Shown here: piece by piece, positions 23,672-32,069 of the stretch
Position numbering within the stretch: the first letter of the stretch is position 1
Layout of the letters: the number at the start of each line of letters is the position of its first letter
DNA from: Variovorax sp. MHTC-1
Lineage (GTDB): Bacteria > Pseudomonadota > Gammaproteobacteria > Burkholderiales > Burkholderiaceae_C
Length of the DNA stretch: 64,000 nucleotides
Direction: 5' to 3'
Assembly (NCBI RefSeq): GCF_003984645.1
Contig: NZ_RWKI01000014.1
Coordinates: 1 to 64,000, forward strand
The notes under the pieces: model-generated
Told to the model about the DNA's origin: nothing
The model's database searches: none
Seen by the model: the letters and a program-made list of their open reading frames with translations, nothing else
Position numbers and translations under genes: made by a program

Positions 23672-26290
23672 TCACACGTCGATGTTCGATGCCCGCAGCG
23701 CGTTCTGCTCGATGAACTCGCGGCGCGGCTCGACCTCGTCGCCCATCAGCATCGTGAACACGCGGTCGGCTTCGATCGCGTCGTCGATCTGCACGCGCAG
23801 CAGACGGCGCACGGCGGGGTCCATGGTGGTTTCCCACAACTGCGCGGGATTCATCTCGCCCAGGCCCTTGTAGCGCTGGCGGGCGGTGGCGTTCTCGGCC
23901 TGGCCGATCAGCCAGCGCATGGCCTCGCGGAAGTCGTTGACCTTTTCTTCCTTCGCCCGGTCGCCCTCGCCGCGCTTGACGACGGCGCCTTCGCTCAGTA
24001 GGCCACGGAAAGTCTGGGCGGCCGCGGCCAGCGCCGCATAGTCGGCGCCGTGCACGAAATCCTGCGTGATCACGCTGCTCTTGATGTTGCCGTGATGGCG
24101 GCGGCTGATGCGCAGCAGCGGCTTGTCGGTGCGCACGTCGAACTCGCTGGCCACTTCGGCGGGAACGCCTGCGGCGTCGAGCTCGCGCAGCTTATTCTGC
24201 AGCGCGACGGCCGAGGCTTCGGCGCTGGCCGTGGTGTCGAGGTCGAGCGACACGCCATCGGCGATCGCGCGCAGGGCGGCCGCATCGAGGAACACGCCCA
24301 GCCGTGCGATGACGGCCTCCGCCAGCTGGTGCTTGCGTGCCAGCTCGGCCAGGGTTTCGCCGCCGAGCGTGGTCGACTTGTCGCCGCCGGTTTCGACGCT
24401 GGCATCCTTGAGCGCGACCTTGAGCAGGAAGGCGTCGAGCGCCGGCCCGTCCTTCAGGTACTGCTCCTCCTTGCCGACCTTCACCTTGTAGAGCGGCGGC
24501 TGCGCGATGTAGATGTGGCCGCGCTCGACCAGCTCCGGCATCTGCCGATAGAAGAAGGTCAAGAGCAGCGTGCGGATGTGGGCGCCGTCGACGTCGGCGT
24601 CGGTCATGATGATGATGCGGTGGTAGCGCAGCTTCGCGACGTTGAAGTCGTCGGCGCCGCCGCCCGCCGTGGTCGCGCCCGCGCGGCCGATGCCGGTGCC
24701 GAGCGCGGTGATCATGGTCAGGATTTCGTTGCTGGTCAGCAACTTCTCGTAGCGAGCCTTCTCGACGTTCAGGATCTTGCCGCGCAGGGGCAGGATGGCC
24801 TGGAACTTCCGGTCGCGGCCCTGCTTGGCGGAGCCGCCGGCGGAGTCGCCCTCCACCAGGTACACCTCGCACAGCGCCGGGTCCTTTTCCTGGCAATCGG
24901 CCAGCTTGCCGGGCAGGCCCATGCCGTCTAGCACGCCCTTGCGGCGCGTCATCTCGCGCGCCTTGCGCGCGGCCTCGCGCGCGCGCGCAGCGTCGACGAT
25001 CTTGCCGCAGATGATCTTGGCGTCGTTCGGGCGTTCCTGCAGGTAGTCGGTGAGGAGCCGCCCGACGATGTCTTCCACCGGCGCGCGCACCTCGCTCGAC
25101 ACCAGCTTGTCCTTGGTCTGGCTCGAGAACTTGGGCTCGGGCACCTTCACGCTGAGCACGCAGCACAGGCCTTCGCGCATGTCGTCGCCGGTGACCTCGA
25201 CCTTGGCCTTCTTGGCGAACTCGTTTTCTTCGATGTACTTGTTGATGACACGCGTCATCGCGGCGCGCAGGCCGGTCAGGTGGGTGCCGCCGTCCCGCTG
25301 CGGGATGTTGTTGGTGAAGCACAGCACCTGCTCGTTGTAGCCGCTGTTCCACTGCATCGCGACCTCGACGCCGATGTGCGTGCCCGGAATGCCGCCGTAG
25401 GTGTCGGCCGGCTTCTCGCCCATCGCATAGAACACGTTCGGATGCAGGACCGTCTTGCCCTTGTTGATGAACTCGACAAAGCCCTTGACGCCGCCGGCAC
25501 CGGAGAAATCGTCTTCCTTGCCGGTGCGCTCGTCGAGCAGGCGGATGCGCACGCCGTTGTTCAGGAAGCTCAGTTCGCGCAGGCGCTTGCTGAGGATCTC
25601 GTAGTGGAAATCGGCGTTTTCCTTGAAGATTTCGTCGTCGGGCAGGAAGTGCACTTCGGTGCCGCGCTTCTCCGTTTCGCCGGTGATCTTCATCGGCGAC
25701 ACCTCGACGCCGCCCACCACTTCGACGATGCGGTTCTGGACGAAGCCCTTGCTGAACTCCAGCGTGTGCACCTTGCCTTCGCGGCGCACCGTGAGGCGCA
25801 GCATCTTGCTGAGCGCGTTCACGCAGCTCACGCCCACGCCGTGCAGGCCGCCCGAGACCTTGTAGCTGTTCTGGTTGAACTTGCCCCCGGCATGCAGTTC
25901 GGTGAGCGCGATTTCCGCAGCCGAGCGCTTCGGCTCGTGCTTGTCGTCCATCTTGACGCCGGTTGGGATGCCGCGGCCGTTGTCGGTGACGGAGATCGAA
26001 TTGTCGGTGTGGATGGTCACGACGATGTCGTCGCAATAGCCCGCCAGCGCCTCGTCGATCGAGTTGTCGACCACTTCGAACACGAGATGGTGCAGGCCGG
26101 TGCCGTCGGAGGTGTCGCCGATGTACATGCCGGGACGCTTGCGCACGGCCTCCAGGCCTTCGAGGATCGTGATGGAGCCTTCGCCGTAGGTGTCCGCGGC
26201 CGGTGTCACTTCGATCGGGATCGCGCTATCGATCTCGGGGGTGTAAACCGGCTCGGTGTGCGGCACTTCCGGCTTGTTTTCTTCGCTCAT
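23672..26290 (-). CDS. gyrB: DNA gyrase subunit B
   Basis: This is the 872-residue ATPase and TOPRIM subunit of DNA gyrase, which introduces negative supercoils with GyrA. The GHKL ATPase site shows E72/D75/N76 in FEVVDNSIDEA, DNGRGIPTG and GGLHGVGVS. The transducer follows, then the TOPRIM residues in VEGDSAGGSAKQGRDR and TDADVDGAHIRTLL. The C-terminal GyrB-specific QRYKGLGEMNPAQLWETTMD closes the protein. It is longer than the E. coli protein mainly through an N-terminal extension and an insert around ~550-700, usual in betaproteobacteria. It is the last gene of the leftward dnaA-dnaN-gyrB cluster. Confidence 0.98.
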   Translation of the reverse strand: MSEENKPEVPHTEPVYTPEIDSAIPIEVTPAADTYGEGSITILEGLEAVRKRPGMYIGDTSDGTGLHHLVFEVVDNSIDEALAGYCDDIVVTIHTDNSISVTDNGRGIPTGVKMDDKHEPKRSAAEIALTELHAGGKFNQNSYKVSGGLHGVGVSCVNALSKMLRLTVRREGKVHTLEFSKGFVQNRIVEVVGGVEVSPMKITGETEKRGTEVHFLPDDEIFKENADFHYEILSKRLRELSFLNNGVRIRLLDERTGKEDDFSGAGGVKGFVEFINKGKTVLHPNVFYAMGEKPADTYGGIPGTHIGVEVAMQWNSGYNEQVLCFTNNIPQRDGGTHLTGLRAAMTRVINKYIEENEFAKKAKVEVTGDDMREGLCCVLSVKVPEPKFSSQTKDKLVSSEVRAPVEDIVGRLLTDYLQERPNDAKIICGKIVDAARAREAARKAREMTRRKGVLDGMGLPGKLADCQEKDPALCEVYLVEGDSAGGSAKQGRDRKFQAILPLRGKILNVEKARYEKLLTSNEILTMITALGTGIGRAGATTAGGGADDFNVAKLRYHRIIIMTDADVDGAHIRTLLLTFFYRQMPELVERGHIYIAQPPLYKVKVGKEEQYLKDGPALDAFLLKVALKDASVETGGDKSTTLGGETLAELARKHQLAEAVIARLGVFLDAAALRAIADGVSLDLDTTASAEASAVALQNKLRELDAAGVPAEVASEFDVRTDKPLLRISRRHHGNIKSSVITQDFVHGADYAALAAAAQTFRGLLSEGAVVKRGEGDRAKEEKVNDFREAMRWLIGQAENATARQRYKGLGEMNPAQLWETTMDPAVRRLLRVQIDDAIEADRVFTMLMGDEVEPRREFIEQNALRASNIDV

Positions 26291-26345
26291 CAGGATCTTT
26301 CTCTCTCTCGGGAACCAGGTTTTCTACGTCTCTTGAAAGACCAAA

Positions 26346-26363
26346 CCCGCGGAATGCCGCGGG
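26346..26363. other. Hairpin in dnaN-gyrB spacer
   Basis: A perfect 7-bp stem, CCCGCGG / CCGCGGG, with an AATG loop lies in the 111-bp spacer between dnaN and gyrB. On the minus strand it is followed only by TTTGG, so it is at best a weak attenuator or an mRNA-processing element and not a strong terminator. Confidence 0.35.
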
Positions 26364-26401
26364 CTGTCTGCGCCAGGCGCCGTCTTTCTCGGGCTCGCGC
26401 T

Positions 26402-27508
26402 TCAAATCCTCATCGGCATCACGACGTACTTGAACGACGCGTTATCGGGGATGGTCATCAGCACCGAGCTGTTGGAATCGGCCAAGTCCAGCTTCACCAT
26501 GTCCTGGCTCATGTTGGCCAGCGCATCGATCAGGTAGGTCACGTTGAAGCCGATTTCGATGGCGTCGCCGCCGTAGTCGATATCGAGCTCATCCTGCGCT
26601 TCTTCCTGTTCGGCGTTGTTCGAAGCGATGCGCAGGGTGCCGGGCTCGATGTTGAGCCGCACACCCTTGAATTTCTCGCTCGTTAGGATCGCGGTGCGCT
26701 GCAGGCTGGCCAGGAGCGGCGCGCGGCCCAAGGTTACGCTGTTCTTGTGGGTCTTGGGGATCACGCGGTTGTAGTCGGGGAACTTGCCTTCGACCAGCTT
26801 GGTGACGAATTCCATGCCGCCGAAGCTGAACTTGGCCTGGTTGTTGGCGAACTGCATTTCGATCGCGCCCTCGGCGTCCGACAGCAGGCGCTGCATCTCG
26901 AGCACTGTCTTGCGCGGCAGGATCACTTCCTGGCGCGGCACCTCGACGTCGAGCATGGCCGATGCGAAGGCCAGGCGATGGCCGTCGGTGGCCACCAGGC
27001 TCAGCTGCTTGCCCTCGGCCACGAAGAGGATGCCGTTGAGGTAGTAGCGGATGTCGTGCACCGCCATCGCGAACGAAACCTGGCTCAGCAGGTCTTTCAG
27101 CGTCTTCTGCGGCACGCTGAACACCGGGCCGAAATTGGCGGATTCCTGCACCAGCGGGAAGTCTTCGGCCGGCAGCGACTGCAGCGTGAAGCGGCTCTTG
27201 CCGCCCTTGAGCACCAGCTTGCTGGCGCTCGACTCGAGACTCACCGTCTGGTCGGCCGGCATGGTGCGCAGGATGTCGATCAGCTTGCGTGCGCCGATGG
27301 TCGTGGTGAAGTTGCCTTCGTCGCCGCCGAGCTCGGCGTTCGTGCGGATCTGGATCTCGAGGTCGCTGGTGGTCAGCTGCAGGTTGCCGCCGGTCTTGCG
27401 GATCAGCACGTTGGCCAGGATCGGCAGCGTGTGGCGCCGCTCCACGATGCCCGCTACCGACTGCAGCGCGGCGAGGACTTTATCTTGTGTTGCCTTCAAA
27501 ACGATCAT
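26402..27508 (-). CDS. dnaN: DNA polymerase III beta sliding clamp
   Basis: This is a 368-residue clamp protein with the three-domain architecture of DnaN. It has the N-terminal MIVLKATQDKVLAALQSVAG, the middle-domain motif ATDGHRLAFA and the C-terminal MPMRI that forms part of the partner-binding pocket. It tethers Pol III and other DNA-handling proteins. It follows dnaA after a 269-bp spacer containing DnaA-box-like sites, and precedes gyrB. Confidence 0.98.
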   Translation of the reverse strand: MIVLKATQDKVLAALQSVAGIVERRHTLPILANVLIRKTGGNLQLTTSDLEIQIRTNAELGGDEGNFTTTIGARKLIDILRTMPADQTVSLESSASKLVLKGGKSRFTLQSLPAEDFPLVQESANFGPVFSVPQKTLKDLLSQVSFAMAVHDIRYYLNGILFVAEGKQLSLVATDGHRLAFASAMLDVEVPRQEVILPRKTVLEMQRLLSDAEGAIEMQFANNQAKFSFGGMEFVTKLVEGKFPDYNRVIPKTHKNSVTLGRAPLLASLQRTAILTSEKFKGVRLNIEPGTLRIASNNAEQEEAQDELDIDYGGDAIEIGFNVTYLIDALANMSQDMVKLDLADSNSSVLMTIPDNASFKYVVMPMRI

Positions 27509-27573
27509 GTGTCTTACCTCTTCCTTATTTCTTTAATTCAACTTAGTAGTAGTAGATAAGGGACGCCCCGAGC

Positions 27574-27701
27574 TGTGGACAGGGCGATTTTCCGCTTTCC
27601 CGACAGCCACTTGGGTGAGCCGGCTGGCTGTGCGCAGCCGCGCTTTGCTGCTGTCGCGCCAAGGCGAACAACTTCGGGTTGCGCACCACGGCTGTGGACA
27701 A
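27574..27701 (-). promoter_or_regulatory. DnaA-box-like sites in dnaA-dnaN spacer
   Basis: In the 269-bp gap between dnaA and dnaN, TGTGGACAA at 27693-27701 is the inverse of TTGTCCACA (8 of 9 to the consensus TTATCCACA). TGTGGACAG at 27574-27582 matches 7 of 9. Both have the same orientation. They may contribute to origin function or to control of dnaN; the gap holds no gene. Confidence 0.45.
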
Positions 27702-27777
27702 GCCGCTGCTTGTGCCGGAACTGTCCCCAGAGTTGTCCTTTGACAGGCTTTCGTGAATCTGCGATGACGCTCATTCC

Positions 27778-29157
27778 TCAGCCCTTGAGGGTTTGCTCGA
27801 GCACGTGCAGCTGCTGATTGAGCTCGGTAAGCTGCTGGCGCTCGCCCGAGATCTTTCGCACCGCGTGCAGCACCGTCGTGTGGTCGCGGCCGCCGAACAG
27901 CTCGCCGATCTCCGGCAGGCTCTTCTGTGTCAGCTCCTTGGCCAGATACATGGCGATCTGGCGTGGCCGGGCGATCGATGCCGGGCGCTTCTTCGAATAC
28001 ATGTCGGCGACCTTGATCTTGTAGTAATCGGCCACCGTCTTCTGGATGTTCTCGACCGAGATCTGCCGATTCTGGATCGAGAGCAAGTCACGCAATGCTT
28101 CGCGTGCGAGCGCGATCGAAATCTCTTTCTGGTTGAAGCGCGAGTAGGCGAGGATCTTGCGCAGCGCGCCTTCGAGCTCGCGCACGTTGGAGCGCACGTT
28201 CTTGGCGACGAAGAAGGCCACTTCCTCGGGCATCTCGGCACTTTCGGCGCGCGCCTTGTTGATCAGGATCGCCACGCGCATCTCGAGCTCGGGCGGCTCG
28301 ATCGCGACCGTGAGCCCGGAATCGAAGCGCGAGACCAGCCGCTCGTGGATGTCCGCCAAGCCCTTGGGATAAGTGTCGCTGGTCATCACGATGTGCGACT
28401 TCTTGGCGAGCAGGGCCTCGAAAGCGTTGAAGAATTCTTCCTGCGTCCGATCCTTGTTGGCGAAGAACTGGACGTCGTCGATCAGGAGCAGGTCGAGCGA
28501 GTGATAGCGCTCCTTGAACTCGTCGAAAGTCTTGCGCTGATAGGCTTTGACCACATCCGAAACGAATTGCTCGGCATGGATGTAGAGAACTTTGGCGTCC
28601 GGCCGGTCGGAAAGGAGCCGGTTGCCCACCGCATGCATCAGGTGCGTCTTGCCCAGGCCGACCCCGCCGTAGATGAAGAGCGGGTTGTAAAGATGGCCCG
28701 GCATGCCGGACACGTGCATCGCCGCCGCGCGCGCCATCCGATTGGCAGTGCCTTCGACCAGCGTATCGAAAGTCAGCCCGGAGTTCAGCCTGTTCTTGAA
28801 GGCGGTGCTGCTCAGGTCCTCGCCCGGACCGGCCACGTCGCGTGGCACGTCGGTCTCGGAGACGATTGCCATCGAGACAGGCCTGGTAACGATTTCTCGA
28901 GGAGCAAGCGCTAACTCGATGATCACCGGCTGGCCGTAGAGCTTCTCGGCCATGGAAGCGATCTTGCCGGCGTACTGGGCCCGGATCCAGTCGAGCTTGA
29001 AGCGGTTGGCAACGAAGACAGTGACGCGCGAAAGATCGTCCGCGACCCTCGCGGTCAGCGGCTTGATCCAGGTATTGAACTGCTGCTCGGACAGCTCCTG
29101 CGCGAGTTGGTCGACGCAGGCCTGCCAAAGGCTGTCACCGACGCCGTCACTCGGCAT
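27778..29157 (-). CDS. dnaA: Chromosomal replication initiator DnaA
   Basis: This is a 459-residue AAA+ initiator. Domain I (~1-85) is the DnaB/self-interaction region; linker domain II is short. Domain III has Walker A in GGVGLGKTHLMHA, Walker B in LLLIDDVQF, and sensor and arginine-finger segments (ERLVSRFDSGL). Domain IV carries the helix-turn-helix with the DnaA signature FGGRDHTTVLHAVRK for binding DnaA boxes. It reads away from rpmH, the common rpmH-dnaA divergent arrangement next to oriC, and DnaA boxes lie in the upstream spacer. Confidence 0.98.
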   Translation of the reverse strand: MPSDGVGDSLWQACVDQLAQELSEQQFNTWIKPLTARVADDLSRVTVFVANRFKLDWIRAQYAGKIASMAEKLYGQPVIIELALAPREIVTRPVSMAIVSETDVPRDVAGPGEDLSSTAFKNRLNSGLTFDTLVEGTANRMARAAAMHVSGMPGHLYNPLFIYGGVGLGKTHLMHAVGNRLLSDRPDAKVLYIHAEQFVSDVVKAYQRKTFDEFKERYHSLDLLLIDDVQFFANKDRTQEEFFNAFEALLAKKSHIVMTSDTYPKGLADIHERLVSRFDSGLTVAIEPPELEMRVAILINKARAESAEMPEEVAFFVAKNVRSNVRELEGALRKILAYSRFNQKEISIALAREALRDLLSIQNRQISVENIQKTVADYYKIKVADMYSKKRPASIARPRQIAMYLAKELTQKSLPEIGELFGGRDHTTVLHAVRKISGERQQLTELNQQLHVLEQTLKG

Positions 29158-29440
29158 GGGCGCTCTGAAATGTGGTGTGTCCCTCGGCCATTTTTCGTTT
29201 TGGTGTTGTGGATAGTCGCACCCGTGATGGGCCGTCGATTCTAACTTGTCAAAACCTTATCCACACCGTTGCGGCGAGCGCGAAAACGGCGTGAGACCGG
29301 CCGCGGATTGTTGTTCCACAGAATGTTTGCGATAATCGCGGGTTTCCCTGAAAACCTCTTTGTGTGTTTCGGGGTAGTCAGCAATCCCCCGGGGCCCCTG
29401 GGTCGGAAAATCGGCCTCCGGGTCAATCAGGAAAATCATC
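29158..29440. promoter_or_regulatory. dnaA-rpmH divergent region with DnaA boxes; part of probable oriC
   Basis: This 283-bp gene-free region lies between divergent dnaA and rpmH. A perfect DnaA box, TTATCCACA, is at 29257-29265 (plus). TGTGGATAG at 29207-29215 is an 8/9 box on the minus strand, and TGTTCCACA near 29312 is a weaker 7/9 site. The stretch around 29190-29210 is AT-rich (TTTTTCGTTTTGGTG). Gene orientation flips here, as expected at an origin. Whether unwinding starts here or in the dnaA-dnaN gap cannot be decided by eye. Confidence 0.65.
29308..29336 (+). promoter_or_regulatory. Predicted sigma-70 promoter for rpmH-rnpA-yidD-yidC
   Basis: A TTGTTG (-35) at 29308-29313 and GATAAT (-10) at 29331-29336 are separated by 17 bp, about 100 bp upstream of the rpmH start. 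A weak DnaA-like TTCCACA falls inside the spacer, so DnaA could influence this promoter. Confidence 0.55.
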
Positions 29441-29575
29441 ATGAAACGCACTTATCAAGCATCCAAAGTCCGCCGCGCCCGTACCCACGGCTTTCTGGTC
29501 CGCATGAAGACCCGCGGCGGCCGTGCCGTGATCAACGCGCGCCGCGCCAAGGGCCGCAAGCGCCTCGCCGTCTAA
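29441..29575 (+). CDS. rpmH: 50S ribosomal protein L34
   Basis: This 44-residue, very basic protein starts MKRTYQASKVRRARTHGF and ends AKGRKRLAV, matching L34 over its full length. It is a structural protein of the large ribosomal subunit. An AGGAAAA site precedes the ATG. It is the first gene of the conserved rpmH-rnpA-yidD-yidC-mnmE cluster beside the origin. Confidence 0.97.
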   Translation: MKRTYQASKVRRARTHGFLVRMKTRGGRAVINARRAKGRKRLAV

Positions 29576-29650
29576 CGGCGGCTGTAGTTACCGTTGCCAG
29601 TCGTACCGCTGCCGCCGTTCTCGTTCATCGGCGCTTTGCGGTTGGCTCCC

Positions 29651-30037
29651 ATGCAGCGGCTCAAGACCCGCGCGCAATTCCAGGCCGTACTCGCAGGTGC
29701 CACCGTGGCGCGCACCGCCCACTTCGCATTGCACCGCTGCGCGCTCGCTGCGCAGTCCGATGCCACGCCACTGTTTGAAACGCAGGACGTGTGGCTCGGC
29801 GCAATGGTCCCCAAACGCTGGGCCCGCCGCGCGGTCACCCGCAACGCCATCAAGCGCCAGATCTATCAAGTGAGCGCCGCCTCCGAAGCTTTCTTGCCGC
29901 CCGCGGCGCACGTCGTGCGCCTGCGTTCTGCTTTCGATCGCAAGGAATTCGTAAGCGCGAGCTCCGACAAGCTCAAGGCCGCCGTCCGCGCCGAGCTCCA
30001 GCAACTGCTGGAGCGGGCTGCGGCGGCGCGCGCATGA
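29651..30037 (+). CDS. rnpA: Ribonuclease P protein component
   Basis: This 128-residue basic protein has MQRLKTRAQFQAVL at the N-terminus and the RNR-box equivalent RRAVTRNAIKRQIY. It binds the RnpB RNA for 5' maturation of tRNAs. ATG 29651 was chosen because it starts the conserved domain; an upstream in-frame ATG at 29594 would add an unconserved 19 residues. The stop overlaps the yidD start by ATGA. Confidence 0.95.
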   Translation: MQRLKTRAQFQAVLAGATVARTAHFALHRCALAAQSDATPLFETQDVWLGAMVPKRWARRAVTRNAIKRQIYQVSAASEAFLPPAAHVVRLRSAFDRKEFVSASSDKLKAAVRAELQQLLERAAAARA

Positions 30038-30324
30038 TGCGGCGCCTGCTGATCGGCCTCGTGAAGGCCTACCGCCTGTTGCTGAGTCCGTGGCTGGGGT
30101 CGTCCTGCCGCTTCGAGCCCACCTGTTCCGTCTACGCGATCGAGGCGCTGGAGCAGCATGGCGCCGCCGCCGGCAGCTATCTCACCCTACGCCGTCTCGC
30201 CCGCTGCCAGCCCTGGTGCCAGGGCGGCCACGATCCGGTTCCCCCCAAGGCGCAGCGCCAGACCCCGGCTTCGGGCTCGCTGTTCTCCTTTCTCTCTTCC
30301 GACGACAAGAAGTCTTCTTCATGA
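30034..30324 (+). CDS. yidD: Membrane protein insertion efficiency factor YidD
   Basis: This is a 96-residue protein of the YidD (DUF37) family, with an amphipathic N-terminal helix and the conserved CRFEPTCSVYAIEAL, RLARCQPWCQGGHDPVP. It assists YidC-dependent insertion of membrane proteins at the cytoplasmic face. It has a hydrophilic C-terminal tail (~77-96). It overlaps both rnpA and yidC by 4 nt. Confidence 0.95.
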   Translation: MMRRLLIGLVKAYRLLLSPWLGSSCRFEPTCSVYAIEALEQHGAAAGSYLTLRRLARCQPWCQGGHDPVPPKAQRQTPASGSLFSFLSSDDKKSSS

Positions 30325-32000
30325 ACGATATCCGCCGCACCATCCTGTGGGTGATTTTTGGCTTCTCGCTGGTGCTGCTGTGGGACCAATGGCAGGTCTA
30401 CAACGGCAAGAACCCCACCTTCCTGCCGTCGACCAAGCCTCCGGTGACAGCGACGGCACCGGCAGCCGCACCGGCCGGCGCCGCTCCGGGCGCGGTGCCG
30501 CCGGCCAGCGTCGCGGCCACTGCCGGCAACAGCACCGGCGCCGCGGCCGTTCCGGGCGGCACGACGACGGCGCCTGCGGCAGGCGAGAAGGTGGTGGTCA
30601 GCACCGACGTGCTCAAGCTCACCTTCGATACCGAAGGCGGCTCGCTGGTGCAGAGCGAATTCATCCAGCACGACGACCTGACCGAGAAGGACAAGCCCTT
30701 CATCCTGCTCGACCAGAGCCCGAACCGCTTCTATGTGGCGCAGACCGGCCTGATCGGCGGCGCCTTCCCCACGCACAAGACGCCGATGACCTTCACCGGC
30801 GAGCGCGCTCTGAAGGACGGCGCCAACGAACTGGTGCTGCGCTTCGAATCGCCCGACCTGGGCGGCGTCAAGCTGGTCAAGACCTGGACGCTCAAGCGCG
30901 GCTCCTACGACATGGCAGTGCGCCACGAGATCGTCAACACCGGCTCGGCACCGGTGTCGCCGCAGCTCTATCTGCAGCTCGTGCGCGACGGCAACAAGCC
31001 GCCGGGCGAGTCGTCCTTCTATTCGACCTTCACCGGTCCGGCCGTCTATACCGAGGCCAAGAAGTTCCAGAAGATCGAGTTCAAGGACATCGAGAACAAC
31101 AAGGCGGACTTCGTCAAGGAATCGACCAACGGCTACGTGGCGATGGTGCAGCACTACTTCGCCAGCGCGTGGCTGCTAAAGGACGGCATCCCGCGCGACC
31201 TCTTCGCGCGCAAGGTCGACACCAACCTCTATGCGGTCGGCATGATCACTTCGACCGGCCCGCTCGCGCCGGGCGCCAGCAAGGCGATCGACGCCGAGCT
31301 CTTCGTCGGTCCCCAGGCGGAGAAGACGCTCGAAGCCGTCGCTCCGGGCCTGGAACTGGTCAAGGACTACGGCATCTTCACGATCATCTCCAAGCCGCTC
31401 TACTGGCTGCTCGACAAGCTGCACGGCATGCTCGGCAACTGGGGTTGGGCGATCGTCGCGCTGGTGGTGCTGCTCAAGGCCGCGTTCTATTGGCTCAACG
31501 CCAAGGCCTACGCCAGCATGGCGAAGATGAAGGCCATCAATCCCAAGGTGATGGAGATGCGCGAGCGGCTCAAGGACAAGCCGCAGGAGATGCAGCAGGA
31601 GATGATGCGCATCTACCGCGAGGAAAAGGTCAACCCGATGGGCGGCTGCTTCCCGATCCTGGTCCAGATCCCGGTGTTCATCGCGCTCTACTGGGTGCTG
31701 CTGTCCTCCGTCGAGATGCGCCACGCGCCGTGGATCGGCTGGATCAAGGATCTGTCGGCGCCGGACCCCTGGTTCATCCTGCCGATCGTGATGACCGCCA
31801 CGTCGCTGTTCCAGACCTGGCTCAACCCGACGCCGCCCGATCCGATGCAGGCCAAGCTGATGTGGATCATGCCGCTCGCGTTCAGCGTGATGTTCGTCTT
31901 CTTCCCGGCCGGCTTGGTGCTGTACTGGATCACGAACAACGTGCTGTCGATCGCGCAGCAGTGGTTCATCAACAAGCGCCTGGGCGTGCTGGGCAAATAG
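30321..32000 (+). CDS. yidC: Membrane protein insertase YidC
   Basis: This is a 559-residue inner-membrane insertase. N-terminal helix 1 (~7-24) leads to an Ala/Pro/Thr-rich linker (~40-90) and the large periplasmic beta domain (~92-350). The conserved core of five helices starts near KPLYWLLDKLHGMLGNWGWA. The cytoplasmic hairpin (RERLKDKPQEMQQEMMRIYR) and the NPMGGCFPILVQIPVFIALY segment are intact. It inserts and folds inner-membrane proteins with or without Sec. An intrinsic terminator follows at 32026-32050. Confidence 0.97.
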   Translation: MNDIRRTILWVIFGFSLVLLWDQWQVYNGKNPTFLPSTKPPVTATAPAAAPAGAAPGAVPPASVAATAGNSTGAAAVPGGTTTAPAAGEKVVVSTDVLKLTFDTEGGSLVQSEFIQHDDLTEKDKPFILLDQSPNRFYVAQTGLIGGAFPTHKTPMTFTGERALKDGANELVLRFESPDLGGVKLVKTWTLKRGSYDMAVRHEIVNTGSAPVSPQLYLQLVRDGNKPPGESSFYSTFTGPAVYTEAKKFQKIEFKDIENNKADFVKESTNGYVAMVQHYFASAWLLKDGIPRDLFARKVDTNLYAVGMITSTGPLAPGASKAIDAELFVGPQAEKTLEAVAPGLELVKDYGIFTIISKPLYWLLDKLHGMLGNWGWAIVALVVLLKAAFYWLNAKAYASMAKMKAINPKVMEMRERLKDKPQEMQQEMMRIYREEKVNPMGGCFPILVQIPVFIALYWVLLSSVEMRHAPWIGWIKDLSAPDPWFILPIVMTATSLFQTWLNPTPPDPMQAKLMWIMPLAFSVMFVFFPAGLVLYWITNNVLSIAQQWFINKRLGVLGK

Positions 32001-32025
32001 CGGCCGCCGAGCGCCGATTTCGAAC

Positions 32026-32050
32026 AAGGGCCGCGGAAGCGGCCCTTTTT
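32026..32050 (+). terminator. Intrinsic terminator between yidC and mnmE
   Basis: A 9-bp stem, AAGGGCCGC / GCGGCCCTT, closed by a GGAA tetraloop is followed by a T run. It lies 20 bp before mnmE, so it may partly uncouple mnmE from the rpmH-yidC operon. Confidence 0.75.
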
Positions 32051-32069
32051 GCTGAAAGAATCCTCACCC

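Noticed and set aside
26346..26363. Hairpin in the dnaN-gyrB gap as a true terminator
   Set aside because: Only a three-T run follows on the transcribed strand, too weak for efficient termination.
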